The notes: a model not told the origin generated them from the sequence alone. 64,000 nucleotides of DNA from Bacteroidales bacterium (GCA_017428945.1 JAFRPW010000046.1:1-64000), one strand, 5' to 3'; shown: positions 12,649-20,931, counted from the first letter of the stretch. Numbers and translations: made by a program.

Positions 12649-14118
12649 ATGAAAAGAACCATACTGAGCCTCGCACTGCTTGTGCTCATTACTGCCTGCG
12701 AGGGCCGTCCCGCAAAGATTGTCAGCGGACAGCTCTATAAAGTAGTTACAGCGGCCGATTCCGGTTACGTAAGTTTTCACAAAGCCGGCCTCCGCACCTG
12801 GGAGGGCACTTTATATGCAGACAAGGGCAAGCTCTATGCCCAGAAGCAGAGTCTTCGCATAAAGAAATCCCGCAAGGGATACTACCAGAAAGATACAGGA
12901 GAAAAGCTCTTCCTGAAAGAGATTACCCCGTATTCCGAGCCCATGTTCATAGAACGCCCCAAGACCTGTGAATACAGGGATTCGGTCTATTCCGTAAAGA
13001 CCAAGAAGGACGTGGTGTATGGCAGGGCTGTCGGCTATTGGGCCGATTATCCGGACTCCGACGAACCCTTCCTTGGCATCTACATGCAGAAGATGGGAGA
13101 CAAGAAAAAGAAGGAGATACCCCTCACCATGGATGTGTATATGCCCAAAGACAAGGGTGTGGCCTCCAGACCGCTCCTGGTCCTTATCCACGGCGGCGGT
13201 TTCTACAACGGGAACAAGACCAACGCCGGCTACAAGGAATGGGGAGAGTACTTTGCAAGCCTTGGCTACACGGTTGCTTCCGTAAACTACAGGCTTGGTT
13301 TCCATGCAAACAAGGCGTCCATCGAGAAGGCCGGCTACCGTGCCGTACAGGATGTGAATGCGGCCATAAGGTTCATCGTCAAGAATTACAAGGAGTATGG
13401 CGTGGATCCCCAGCGCGTATTCGTTGCCGGTACCAGCGCCGGAGCCATAACGGCCCTCAATGTAGCTTACATGTCGGAGGACAATATCCCTTCATCGGCT
13501 AAGGGAGAGGGCCCCATTGACGCGGTTAATCCTCACACCAGGGCAGATTTCTCCATACGTGCGGTGGGCAGCATGTGGGGTGCCGTGAACGACCTCGCCG
13601 TCCTGGACAACAAGAAGATTCCCATCATCTCCTTCCACAGCACCGGAGATCCGGTTGTTCCCTTCGGAGTAGACCACCCTTTCCAGGAAGTATTTGGCAA
13701 CGAGCTGATTACCCCGGTAATGTATGGTGATGGAGAAATAATTCCCTACGTGAAGAAACGTGGCATAAAGGCCGTCCTTCACAAGTACGACCTCCCGGGC
13801 ATCCACTCCATAAACATCGGCGAGGGCAACAAGATCAATCACATTTCCTACGAAATCCAGTATGCCCTGCGCGACTTCTTTGCCGATGTGATGCTCCCGC
13901 ACCCCGTCCAGTTCCGCATACTTGCAGACTCCCAGAACATCCGCATAGAAGGAACCGACGTGGCGGAGAGTACCTGGAAAGTTGAAGGCGGAGTCATTCA
14001 GGCCACAGGCAAGGCCAATGCCAAGATTCTGCTGTTCCCGGATGTCGCGGAGCACAAAGTCACCGTGAGCGGCAAGTACACCAACGGCCTCACCTTCATC
14101 GAGGAGCTTCCGCTGTAA
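12649..14118 (+). CDS. lipoprotein alpha/beta-hydrolase (carboxylesterase-like)
   Basis: 489 residues from the ATG at 12649, which gives the signal MKRTILSLALLVLITAC with lipobox ITAC. An alternative ATG at 12640 adds MYK. The catalytic domain (~150-420) shows the oxyanion motif HGGGFYNG, VNYRLGF, and the nucleophile elbow GTSAGA; a histidine in LPGIHSIN could complete the triad. The N-terminal ~130 residues and the C-terminal ~70 residues (a beta-rich tail) are unassigned; the tail might be a sorting or binding domain. Probably an esterase on the cell surface or in the periplasm; the substrate is unknown. Confidence 0.8.
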   Translation: MKRTILSLALLVLITACEGRPAKIVSGQLYKVVTAADSGYVSFHKAGLRTWEGTLYADKGKLYAQKQSLRIKKSRKGYYQKDTGEKLFLKEITPYSEPMFIERPKTCEYRDSVYSVKTKKDVVYGRAVGYWADYPDSDEPFLGIYMQKMGDKKKKEIPLTMDVYMPKDKGVASRPLLVLIHGGGFYNGNKTNAGYKEWGEYFASLGYTVASVNYRLGFHANKASIEKAGYRAVQDVNAAIRFIVKNYKEYGVDPQRVFVAGTSAGAITALNVAYMSEDNIPSSAKGEGPIDAVNPHTRADFSIRAVGSMWGAVNDLAVLDNKKIPIISFHSTGDPVVPFGVDHPFQEVFGNELITPVMYGDGEIIPYVKKRGIKAVLHKYDLPGIHSINIGEGNKINHISYEIQYALRDFFADVMLPHPVQFRILADSQNIRIEGTDVAESTWKVEGGVIQATGKANAKILLFPDVAEHKVTVSGKYTNGLTFIEELPL

Positions 14119-14138
14119 CAAGTAATTCCGTTCTTTCT

Positions 14139-14187
14139 TACCCCTTCGTCCGGAAAAATGGCCAAATACCTGGACGGAGGGTATTTT
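14139..14187 (+). terminator. terminator built from a family-B hairpin
   Basis: The arms TACCCCTTCGTCC and GGACGGAGGGTA surround an AAAAATGGCCAAATA core and are followed by seven T residues, immediately after the esterase gene. The core places it in the same repeat family as 22571 and 30139. Confidence 0.7.
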
Positions 14188-14240
14188 TTTATGGTTCCGT
14201 CCAGATTTTTAGTCTTTTTCACGGATGCGGATCTAATTAA

Positions 14241-14286
14241 TAATTCGTCAAATTATTTTTATTATTGCCGAATTATGTTTATCTTG
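14241..14286 (+). promoter_or_regulatory. candidate operator and promoter of the toxin-antitoxin-like operon
   Basis: The inverted repeat TAATTCG (14241-14247) / CGAATTA (14269-14275) lies directly upstream of a weak -7-like TATCTTG (14280-14286), 18 bases before the first gene. That position suits autoregulation by the helix-turn-helix domain encoded next. Assignment is inferential. Confidence 0.35.
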
Positions 14287-14304
14287 CGCCTGTAATAGAA
14301 GAAT

Positions 14305-15252
14305 ATGAGAACCGCAAAGTATCATAAAGAGATCGAGGTCCTTTTAAACGAGGGGCGAGAACTGACAACCGAAGATTTCGTCAGGGCCTGCCCCGGAATG
14401 CCAATGCCGTCGGTGTATTCCAGAATAAGAGGTCTAGTCGCATCAGGAAAACTAACAAGAACAGGACAAGGGCGATATCTTCCTGTTCACAAGCCACCAT
14501 ATCCATACTCTATAACCCCCTGGATGCGCGATGTTTGCTCTTTCCTTGAAGAAAAGTGTGTCGGGATTAACTTTTGCTTATGTCAGAAAGGCGCCAATTT
14601 ATTCATTGATGCGCTAAAAAGTGACCTTCATATAATTGAGCATAGCCTGAAACATAACTATTCCAAAGTGGTTTGGGAGAAAGACGCAAAGGCGTTGCTG
14701 CCACAACTTGAAGGGTATATTGTCATTGGACCTATAGTTACAGACGCTCCTTTTATCATAGAGCAAGGAGTACCTGTTCCGGCCATTGAAAAAGAACTCG
14801 TGGATTTGCTTGCAAAAAAGAACGAGTCAGAAAAAAACGTCAAAAAATACTTCCAACGAGTTATGGAAGTGTATCCTGTCAACAAAAGCCGGTTACGGCG
14901 ATATGCGTCCCGGCGTGGCCTGACGGAAGAATTGTCTGCCCGTCTTGCGTCCCTTGACAATTCCAGAATCTCGATGTTTTCGGATGTCCAGAAGTATCTG
15001 GCAAAGACCGCCATAACCAAAGCCTGGGTTTTTGGCTCCTTTGCCCGCGGAGAAGAAACACCTGAAAGCGACCTGGATCTTCTTGTAGATTATGATAAAG
15101 ACGTGCAGATTTCTCTTCTGGATATAGTCCGCAACAAGTTGGACCTTGAAACCATTACCCGCCGGGAAGTAGATCTTATCACAAACGGTTCTTTGAAACC
15201 TTTCGCCGTTGAATCCGCCAACAGAGACAAGTACTTGATATATGAGAGATAA
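14305..15252 (+). CDS. MNT-type nucleotidyltransferase antitoxin fused to an N-terminal winged-helix/AbiEi-like domain
   Basis: 315 residues. Residues ~1-60 look like a winged helix (PSVYSRIRGLVASGKLTRTGQGRY), and ~60-200 resemble AbiEi-type or DUF6577 antitoxin regions. The C-terminal ~90 residues are a minimal nucleotidyltransferase: Gly244-Ser245 in GSFARGE, Asp256 and Asp258 in SDLDLLVD, and Asp290 in REVDLI, all needed for catalysis. In MntA/HepT systems such an enzyme AMPylates and silences the HepT toxin. The next gene is HepT-like and overlaps by 11 bases. GC is low compared with its neighbours, consistent with transfer. Confidence 0.82.
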   Translation: MRTAKYHKEIEVLLNEGRELTTEDFVRACPGMPMPSVYSRIRGLVASGKLTRTGQGRYLPVHKPPYPYSITPWMRDVCSFLEEKCVGINFCLCQKGANLFIDALKSDLHIIEHSLKHNYSKVVWEKDAKALLPQLEGYIVIGPIVTDAPFIIEQGVPVPAIEKELVDLLAKKNESEKNVKKYFQRVMEVYPVNKSRLRRYASRRGLTEELSARLASLDNSRISMFSDVQKYLAKTAITKAWVFGSFARGEETPESDLDLLVDYDKDVQISLLDIVRNKLDLETITRREVDLITNGSLKPFAVESANRDKYLIYER

Positions 15253-15580
15253 GATTAACGACCCGGCACGTCTGCAGCTGATGAAAGACGCCATCAGCAA
15301 TATTGAGACGTTTATTATCGGAACTGACACCTGTGAAGCCTTTATTGCCAACAAACTCCTCTGCCATGCCGTCGTATACAATCTTCAATGTATTGGAGAA
15401 TGCTCATATAAACTGTCAAGAGAATATGTCTCCATACATCAGGAAGTAGACTGGGAAGCCATAGAAGGTTTAAGACACGTTCTTGTTCACGACTATTATA
15501 CCGTAGATATGAATACGGTATGGGCAATTCTGGAGAAAGATCTTCCTGTTCTAAAAGAGTACCTTACCAAGAATGCGTAA
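15242..15580 (+). CDS. HepT-like ribonuclease toxin (DUF86)
   Basis: 112 residues, the usual HepT length, all helical in appearance. The family's R-X4-H-X-Y motif is intact as Arg78, His83 and Tyr85 (RHVLVHDYY); in characterised HepT proteins this is the RNase centre and the Tyr is the AMPylation target. The start overlaps the nucleotidyltransferase gene by 11 bases and the stop overlaps a further 51-residue ORF by 8 bases, so the three form one transcription unit. Expected to act in the cytosol on RNA when not modified. Confidence 0.87.
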   Translation: MRDKINDPARLQLMKDAISNIETFIIGTDTCEAFIANKLLCHAVVYNLQCIGECSYKLSREYVSIHQEVDWEAIEGLRHVLVHDYYTVDMNTVWAILEKDLPVLKEYLTKNA

Positions 15581-15728
15581 AGAATGGCCACGACTTCCGG
15601 ACGATTTCAAAGTGTCAGAAGAGATTATGAATTTCCAAATAAAAGGTTGGAAGGAGCCCTCCTTAGAGGAGCTGCAATCAGATCCAAGACTGGCCCATCT
15701 GCTAGGAGAAACTGACAAACAGCATTAA
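15573..15728 (+). CDS. 51-residue ORF, third member of the MNT/HepT operon
   Basis: The ATG at 15573 lies within the HepT stop region (ATGCGTAA overlap), and the frame stays open for 51 codons to the TAA at 15726-15728. The product begins MRKEWPRLPDDF and is charged, probably helical (EEIMNFQ, EELQSDPRLAHLL), with no signal or membrane segment. I do not recognise a family. The tight overlap suggests translational coupling and a role with the toxin pair, such as an accessory regulator. It ends 5 bases from the convergent dusB stop. Confidence 0.55.
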   Translation: MRKEWPRLPDDFKVSEEIMNFQIKGWKEPSLEELQSDPRLAHLLGETDKQH

Positions 15729-15733
15729 GGAGG

Positions 15734-16765
15734 TTACAGGCCATAAGCGTCCTCCACTTCAGGGGCGTCGGAGCCCCAGCGGGAGGCGACGTAGTCAAGG
15801 GTAGCGAAGATTTCGTCGATGTCTTTGGAGGTGACAAGCTTGATGCGGGTTTCCTTGAAGTCACGGAGTCCTTTGAAGTAGCAGGAGAAGTGGCGGCGCA
15901 TTTCATAGACGCCGGTGATGGGACCCTTCAGGTCCAGGGACAGCTGGAAATGCCTTTTGGCAAGGGCTACGCGGTCTGCAACGCACATAGGCGGAAGCTC
16001 TTCACCCGTATCCAGAAGGTGACGGATTTCCGTGAATATCCAGGGGTGTCCAAAACTGGCGCGGCCAACCATTATGCCGTCTACGCCCCATTTGTCAAAA
16101 GCCTCCTTGGCTTTAGCTGCGGTATTGATGTCACCGTTGCCTATAATGGGGATATGCATCCTGGGGTTATTCTTGACCTCGCCTATCAGCGTCCAGTCCG
16201 CCTCGCCTTTGTACATCTGGCAGCGCGTGCGGCCGTGAATGGTAAGGGCGGCGATGCCGGTGTCCTGCAGCCTTTCCGCCAGGTATACGATTATCTTTGA
16301 GGAATCGTCCCACCCCAGGCGGGTCTTTACGGTGACCGGCTTCTTTACGGCCTCAACGATTGCTTTGGTAATTGCAACCATCTTGTCCGGCTCGCGCATC
16401 ATGCCGCTGCCGGCCCCACGGCCCGCAATCTTGGAGACGGGGCAGCCGAAGTTGATGTCGATTATATCTGCCCCATGCCCTCCGGCAAGCTCTGCCGCAC
16501 GGTCCGCCATTTTTGCCGCGTCCACCATTGCCTCAGGGATGCTGCCGTAAATCTGAACGGCCACAGGGGCCTCTTCCGGCAGGGTTTTCATCTTGGCGAT
16601 GGTCTTGGAGACGTCACGCACCAGGCCATCCGAACTCACGAACTCCGTTGTGACCATGGCCGCTCCCGCCTCCCTGCACAGGATGCGGAAACTTGCGTCC
16701 GTGACGTCCTCCATAGGAGCCAGCGTCACCGGACGGTAGCCAAGGTCGATGTTGCCTATTTTCAT
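15734..16765 (-). CDS. dusB: tRNA-dihydrouridine synthase
   Basis: 343 residues. FMN-dependent reduction of uridine to dihydrouridine in tRNA. Motifs: APMEDVTDASFR at the N-terminus, INFGCPV with the catalytic Cys108, RGAGSGMM, VKTRLGWDD, TIHGRTR, and the phosphate-binding IIGNGDI and GIMVGRASFGHPW. The B-type assignment rests on overall similarity. A minus-strand -7 box (TAACTTTG) ends 7 bases before the ATG. It is convergent with the toxin-antitoxin-like operon with almost no spacer. Confidence 0.95.
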   Translation of the reverse strand: MKIGNIDLGYRPVTLAPMEDVTDASFRILCREAGAAMVTTEFVSSDGLVRDVSKTIAKMKTLPEEAPVAVQIYGSIPEAMVDAAKMADRAAELAGGHGADIIDINFGCPVSKIAGRGAGSGMMREPDKMVAITKAIVEAVKKPVTVKTRLGWDDSSKIIVYLAERLQDTGIAALTIHGRTRCQMYKGEADWTLIGEVKNNPRMHIPIIGNGDINTAAKAKEAFDKWGVDGIMVGRASFGHPWIFTEIRHLLDTGEELPPMCVADRVALAKRHFQLSLDLKGPITGVYEMRRHFSCYFKGLRDFKETRIKLVTSKDIDEIFATLDYVASRWGSDAPEVEDAYGL

Positions 16766-16772
16766 AATGATG

Positions 16773-16837
16773 CAAAGTTACAAACTTTTCAACATTCAGT
16801 GAACCGTTGAATTAATGTCAATAATTGTTTACTTTTG
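16773..16837. promoter_or_regulatory. divergent promoters of dusB and the following lipoprotein
   Basis: The minus-strand box TAACTTTG lies at 16773-16780, 7 bases before dusB. The plus-strand box TACTTTTG lies at 16830-16837, 39 bases before the lipoprotein ATG at 16877. Confidence 0.5.
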
Positions 16838-16876
16838 TATTCTGTAAGGTGTTGCAGTTCAATTAGCATTTATTGT

Positions 16877-17710
16877 ATGAGAAACGGAGTAATAATTATC
16901 ATCAGCGCTATTGTTCTTATTTCCGGATGCGGCATAAAAGGCGGCGACGGCGATATGACAACTGAGAACAAGAATATCATAAACACACCTGCGAAGATTC
17001 TTTCATACGATTATCAAAGGCGTCAGTTGGTAGTGGCCGAGCGGCACTCTTACACCCCTGTTTTTGACAGCGTTGGCAGACTGGTCAGTCTTGACTATAT
17101 GGAATCCGGGTATTGTGACCGTAGCTTGGTGACGATAACAACCAGAACTGAAGCTTATCAATATGACGACTCCGGCAGTACGGCGGTCGCTACTGCAGAC
17201 TGGTTTTTTTACAATTTGGGCGACCCTTATGGTTATACTAAAGTAGTAACAGCTATTGCTCTGGATGACGAGGGTAGAATACAAAAGACTGAAATTGAGG
17301 ATTATAGTTACACATATAAATATACATACAATTCGGGATTTCTTTTTTCCAGCTACTGCTTCTACAAGACCGAATACATTTGGAGCGACGGGGATTTGAA
17401 AAGGATCATTACTGATGACCCCATGGGAGTTCAGACAGTTGACATCGAGTACTCTTCAGATGTCAATCCATTTGCGGATTCTGTTGACCCTGTCCTATGT
17501 TCTCTGATGCCGGAGTATTATTGTTTTGGTATTCTTGGCAGGCGTACCGCACATCTTCCCTCATCATATACCAAAACAAGTAAAGATGACGTTCAGACGT
17601 TCCTATTTGAATACTCCAAGGACGAAAAAGGACGTATTGATGTGGTAGAAATGAAACCAACCCATTCCATTCAGTTTTGTTGGATGGTTGTAATCCACTA
17701 CGAAGATTAG
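16877..17710 (+). CDS. hypothetical lipoprotein (DUF4595-like)
   Basis: 277 residues from the ATG at 16877; the 14 upstream codons of the open frame (from 16835) overlap the promoter and would spoil the signal. Lipobox LISGC with Cys18. The mature protein is rich in Tyr/Asp beta-strand repeats such as FDSVGRLVSLDY, DDEGRIQK and KDEKGRIDVVE, the pattern of Bacteroidota YD-like DUF4595 lipoproteins. No catalytic motif. Likely periplasmic or surface. Low GC suggests an accessory gene. Confidence 0.7.
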   Translation: MRNGVIIIISAIVLISGCGIKGGDGDMTTENKNIINTPAKILSYDYQRRQLVVAERHSYTPVFDSVGRLVSLDYMESGYCDRSLVTITTRTEAYQYDDSGSTAVATADWFFYNLGDPYGYTKVVTAIALDDEGRIQKTEIEDYSYTYKYTYNSGFLFSSYCFYKTEYIWSDGDLKRIITDDPMGVQTVDIEYSSDVNPFADSVDPVLCSLMPEYYCFGILGRRTAHLPSSYTKTSKDDVQTFLFEYSKDEKGRIDVVEMKPTHSIQFCWMVVIHYED

Positions 17711-17727
17711 ATGGGCCTCTTTCCTTC

Positions 17728-17748
17728 ATTCGGGGCTTGACCCGGAAT
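17728..17748. repeat. family-A palindrome downstream of the lipoprotein
   Basis: ATTCGGGG (17728-17735) and CCCGGAAT (17741-17748) pair around CTTGA, followed by CTGACG. It lies 17 bases after the lipoprotein stop and may serve as a bidirectional terminator. Confidence 0.7.
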
Positions 17749-17775
17749 CTGACGAGTAACTCTTCTCTTGATACT

Positions 17776-17889
17776 CTAGGCTGATTGGAGCCTTGCGACG
17801 AACTCATCGGGGGTGTGTGCCCTTCTTTTGGCCCGTTCCATCAATCCGGGTTGCAATCTGATCAGTGAACTTACCCTAGCTGTTTCCAT
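17776..17889 (-). CDS. 37-residue ORF, possible ribbon-helix-helix antitoxin or its remnant
   Basis: The minus-strand frame from the ATG at 17889 to the TAG at 17776-17778 encodes 37 residues beginning METARVSSLIRLQPGL and continuing MERAKRRAHTPDEF. The pattern (beta strand ending IRLQP, then a basic helix and a second helix) resembles the DNA-binding half of ribbon-helix-helix antitoxins. Support is strong at the promoter: -7 TATCTTTG (17907-17914) and TTTG (17935-17938) spaced 20 bases on the minus strand. No toxin gene is adjacent, so it may be an orphan or truncated by the family-A palindrome just beyond its stop. Confidence 0.5.
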   Translation of the reverse strand: METARVSSLIRLQPGLMERAKRRAHTPDEFVARLQSA

Positions 17890-17906
17890 AATGATATCGT
17901 TTTCTG

Positions 17907-17982
17907 CAAAGATATATCATTTTTCCGAAATAGGCAAAGAGTCATTCTCATTTGGTATTTTCAAAGAAAATTGCTACCTTTG
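17907..17982. promoter_or_regulatory. divergent full promoters (37-residue ORF and rplM)
   Basis: Minus strand: TTTG at 17935-17938 and TATCTTTG at 17907-17914. Plus strand: TTTG at 17951-17954 and TACCTTTG at 17975-17982, serving rplM. Both have a 20-base spacer, the canonical Bacteroidota -33/-7 arrangement. The 332-base gap 17711-18042 holds this, the small ORF and the family-A palindrome. Confidence 0.7.
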
Positions 17983-18042
17983 CGGTCCCTCTGATTATGG
18001 GGGGATCGCAATTTTTATGTTAAACCATTAATAATCAAGACA

Positions 18043-18495
18043 GTGGACACACTTAGCTACAAAACAGTCTCGCTCAACGCAGCAACTGTGAACAAGGAGT
18101 GGCTCGTCATTGATGCAACCGACCTCGTGCTTGGTAGGCTGGCTTCCCGCGTTGCACTCGTGCTCCGCGGCAAGAACAAGCCCGGCTTCACCCCGCATGT
18201 GGACTGTGGTGACAACGTCATCATCGTCAACGCCGAAAAGATCCGTCTCACCGGCAAGAAGATGACCGACCGCGTTTACACCCGCTACACCGGATATCCG
18301 GGCGGACAACGCTTCTCCACTCCCAAAGAGATCCTTGCTTCAAGACCCGAGGAACTCATCCGCAAGTCTGTGCGCGGCATGCTTCCGAAAAACCGTCTCG
18401 GAGACAAGCTCATCAACAACCTGTACATTTACGCAGGTCCCGAGCACAAGCACGAGGCACAGAACCCCAAACCCATTAACTTTAACGAAATTTAA
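18043..18495 (+). CDS. rplM: 50S ribosomal protein L13
   Basis: 150 residues starting at a GTG (18043). Conserved L13 sequence: KEWLVIDATDLVLGRLAS, RGKNKPGFTPHVDCGD, VIIVNAEKIRLTGKK, and the C-terminal MLPKNRLGDKL and YAGPEHKH. Assembles early on 23S rRNA. First gene of the L13-S9-S2-EF-Ts run, with a canonical promoter and a ~60-base leader. Codon use is highly biased. Confidence 0.97.
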   Translation: MDTLSYKTVSLNAATVNKEWLVIDATDLVLGRLASRVALVLRGKNKPGFTPHVDCGDNVIIVNAEKIRLTGKKMTDRVYTRYTGYPGGQRFSTPKEILASRPEELIRKSVRGMLPKNRLGDKLINNLYIYAGPEHKHEAQNPKPINFNEI

Positions 18496-18504
18496 ACAGA
18501 GCAC

Positions 18505-18894
18505 ATGGAACAGAAACACGCCCTTGGAAGACGTAAATCAGCTGTCGCTCGTGTTTATGTCGCTGCCGGTACCGGAAAGATCGTCGTAAACGATCGTCCG
18601 ATGGAAGAGTACTTCAAGGAGGGAACCCTCCAGTACATCGTAAACCAGCCTTTCGAGGTCACCGGCACAACAGGTCAGTTTGACGTAAAGGTTACCCTCG
18701 TTGGTGGAGGTACCAAAGGTCAGGCAGAGGCCCTTCGTCTCGGAATCGCCCGCGCACTTTGCGAGGTAGATGCAGAGGCTTACCGCCCCGCCCTCAAGGC
18801 CGCCGGCTTCCTCACCCGCGACGCCCGCGAAGTCGAGCGTAAGAAACCCGGTCAGCCTGGCGCACGTCGTCGCTTCCAGTTCAGCAAGCGTTAA
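18505..18894 (+). CDS. rpsI: 30S ribosomal protein S9
   Basis: 129 residues. Conserved features: [12 protein letters not shown] at the N-terminus, [10 protein letters not shown], and the basic C-terminal tail [11 protein letters not shown], whose final Lys-Arg reaches the P-site tRNA. Ten bases after rplM; the pair is universal. Confidence 0.97.
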   Translation: MEQKHALGRRKSAVARVYVAAGTGKIVVNDRPMEEYFKEGTLQYIVNQPFEVTGTTGQFDVKVTLVGGGTKGQAEALRLGIARALCEVDAEAYRPALKAAGFLTRDAREVERKKPGQPGARRRFQFSKR

Positions 18895-18920
18895 TCGCTT
18901 CTGCCGGATTTACGTTGCAC

Positions 18921-19005
18921 GGCTTGGGTCCAGAGTAAATCCTTACCTATTATTTAAAAAGGATTGCCCAGCCGCGAAAAAATCCCGGAGACCGGACAAG
19001 GTCCG
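18921..19005 (+). ncRNA. candidate structured leader upstream of rpsB
   Basis: In the 159-base gap before rpsB, GGCTTGGG (18921-18928) plus AATCC (18938-18942) can pair with GGATT (18961-18965) plus GCCCAGCC (18966-18973). A small hairpin CGGAC-AAG-GTCCG follows at 18993-19005. The position suits autogenous control by S2. I cannot assign a known RNA family. Confidence 0.35.
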
Positions 19006-19053
19006 CTACTTCGGATTGATGAAAGAGTTATTAAACAGACAATTAACAAACCC

Positions 19054-19905
19054 ATGTCTAGAACAAATTTTGAACAGCTGCTTGATGCAGGTACTCACTT
19101 CGGACACCTCGCCCGCAAGTGGAACCCCAAGATGGCTCCGTATATCTTCATCGAGAGGAACGGAATCCACATCATCGACCTGCACAAGACCGTCGTTAAG
19201 ATCGACGAGGCAGCAGAGGTCCTCAAGGATATGGCCCGCAGCGGTCGCAAGGTCCTCTTCGTTGCCACCAAAAAACAGGCAAAGGACGTCGTCGCCGCCA
19301 AGGCCGCCGAGGTCAACATGCCTTCCGTGACCGAGCGCTGGCCCGGTGGAATGCTCACAAACTTCCCCACCATCCGCAAGGCCGTCAAGAAAATGAATAC
19401 CATCGACAAGATGAAGGAAGATGGCACCTTCGAGAAACTCGCAAAGCGTGAGCGCCTCCAGGTGGAGCGCCAGAGGGCAAAGCTGGAGAAGAACCTTGGT
19501 TCCATCCGCGACATGTCCCGTCTTCCCAGCGCACTTTTCGTCGTCGATGTCCAGAAAGAGGCTAACGCCGTGAAGGAAGCAGTCCGTCTGAACATCCCGG
19601 TTATCGCAATGGTTGACACTTGCTGCGATCCCACCCCTATTGATTATGTGATCCCGGCAAACGACGATGCAACAAAGTCCATCGAACTCATCATGGATGT
19701 GATGTGCAAGGCCATCAACGAAGGCCTTGAAGAGCGCAAGCTGGAGAAGGAGAAGGAAGCAGAGGCCGCTCCCGAAGAGGAGACCGCAGAGGCCGCCGCT
19801 CCTGCAAAGAAACTCCGTCCCCGCCGCGCCGCAAAGGTTGAGGCAGAGCCCGTCGCTGTAGAGGAAGCCCCCGCAGAGGCTCCCGCAGAAAAGACAGAAG
19901 AGTAA
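19054..19905 (+). CDS. rpsB: 30S ribosomal protein S2
   Basis: 283 residues from the ATG at 19054; the upstream 30 codons of open frame overlap the leader and lack homology. Conserved S2 features: QLLDAGTHFGH, RKWNPKMAPYIF, GRKVLFVATKKQA, RWPGGMLTNF, and IPVIAMVDTCCDPT. The last ~50 residues are a Glu/Ala/Pro-rich extension longer than in E. coli, common in this phylum. tsf follows 27 bases later. Confidence 0.97.
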   Translation: MSRTNFEQLLDAGTHFGHLARKWNPKMAPYIFIERNGIHIIDLHKTVVKIDEAAEVLKDMARSGRKVLFVATKKQAKDVVAAKAAEVNMPSVTERWPGGMLTNFPTIRKAVKKMNTIDKMKEDGTFEKLAKRERLQVERQRAKLEKNLGSIRDMSRLPSALFVVDVQKEANAVKEAVRLNIPVIAMVDTCCDPTPIDYVIPANDDATKSIELIMDVMCKAINEGLEERKLEKEKEAEAAPEEETAEAAAPAKKLRPRRAAKVEAEPVAVEEAPAEAPAEKTEE

Positions 19906-19932
19906 TTAACCGTTTAAAAACAAAAGAGAACT

Positions 19933-20931
19933 ATGGCTATCGCATTGGCAGATATCAAAAAGCTGCGTGACATGACCAGCGCCGGTATGATGGATTGCAA
20001 GAAGGCCCTCGAAGAGGCTGAAGGTGATTTCAAGCGTGCCGTCGAAATCCTCCGCGAGAAGGGTAAATCCACCCTTGCAAAGCGCGGTGACAACGAGACC
20101 ACCCAGGGTGCCGTCCTCAGCCGCATCAACGGCGGTAAGGCCATCCTCGTATGCCTTGGCTGCGAAACCGACTTCGTAGCTGCCACCCCGGACTTCAAGA
20201 AGCTCGCAGGTTCCATCGCAGACGCCGCCATCGCCCAGTTCCCCGCAGACCTGGAGGCCCTCAAGGCCGTAAAGGGTGCAGACGGTTACACTCTGGACGA
20301 GGACATTACCAACCAGGCCGGCAAGACCGGTGAGAAGCACGTCCTTGCATACTACGGCGCCCTCGAGGCCCCGTTCGTGAGCGAGTACGTACACTTCAAC
20401 GGCAAGCTTGGCGCCATCGTCGCCTTCAGCAAGGAGGTTCCTTCAGAGATCGCCCGCGGCATCGCCATGCAGGTGGCTTCCATGAACCCCGTTGCAGTTG
20501 ATCCCGCTTCCGTCCCCGCAGAGGTCATCGAGTCTGAAAAGACCGTGGCTATCCAGAAGACTAAGGACGAGCAGGTTCAGAAGGCTGTTGACAACGCCCT
20601 CAAGAAGGTTGGCATCAACCCCGCCCACGTTGACAGTGAGGACCACATCGAGTCCAACACCGCCAAGGGCTGGATCACTCCGGAGCAGGCTCAGCAGGCA
20701 CGCGAGATCATCGCCAAGGTTGGTGAGGAGACTCTCGCTTCCCTGGCCCAGAAGGAGCAGATGATCAATGGTATCGTGAACGGCCGTATCCAGAAGTTCC
20801 TGAAGGAGAACACCCTCATGGAGCAGGAATACCAGCTGTCCGACGACAAGGCCACCGTTGCAGCCGCCCTCAAGGCAGTTGATCCGGAGGCCAAGGTTGT
20901 TGCCTTCAAGCGCTTCTCCCTCGCCGACTAA
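19933..20931 (+). CDS. tsf: elongation factor Ts
   Basis: 332 residues, the longer form seen in Bacteroidota. Guanine-nucleotide exchange factor for EF-Tu. N-terminal UBA-like segment KKLRDMTSAGMMDCKKAL, then the conserved GDFKRAVEILREKG and the core LGCETDFVA. Ends with a terminator at 20968, closing the ribosomal operon. Confidence 0.97.
   Translation: MAIALADIKKLRDMTSAGMMDCKKALEEAEGDFKRAVEILREKGKSTLAKRGDNETTQGAVLSRINGGKAILVCLGCETDFVAATPDFKKLAGSIADAAIAQFPADLEALKAVKGADGYTLDEDITNQAGKTGEKHVLAYYGALEAPFVSEYVHFNGKLGAIVAFSKEVPSEIARGIAMQVASMNPVAVDPASVPAEVIESEKTVAIQKTKDEQVQKAVDNALKKVGINPAHVDSEDHIESNTAKGWITPEQAQQAREIIAKVGEETLASLAQKEQMINGIVNGRIQKFLKENTLMEQEYQLSDDKATVAAALKAVDPEAKVVAFKRFSLAD

Noticed and set aside
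17813..18031. 72-codon plus-strand frame between the lipoprotein and rplM
   Set aside because: It spans the divergent promoters and the 37-codon minus-strand ORF, and its product shows no protein-like features.
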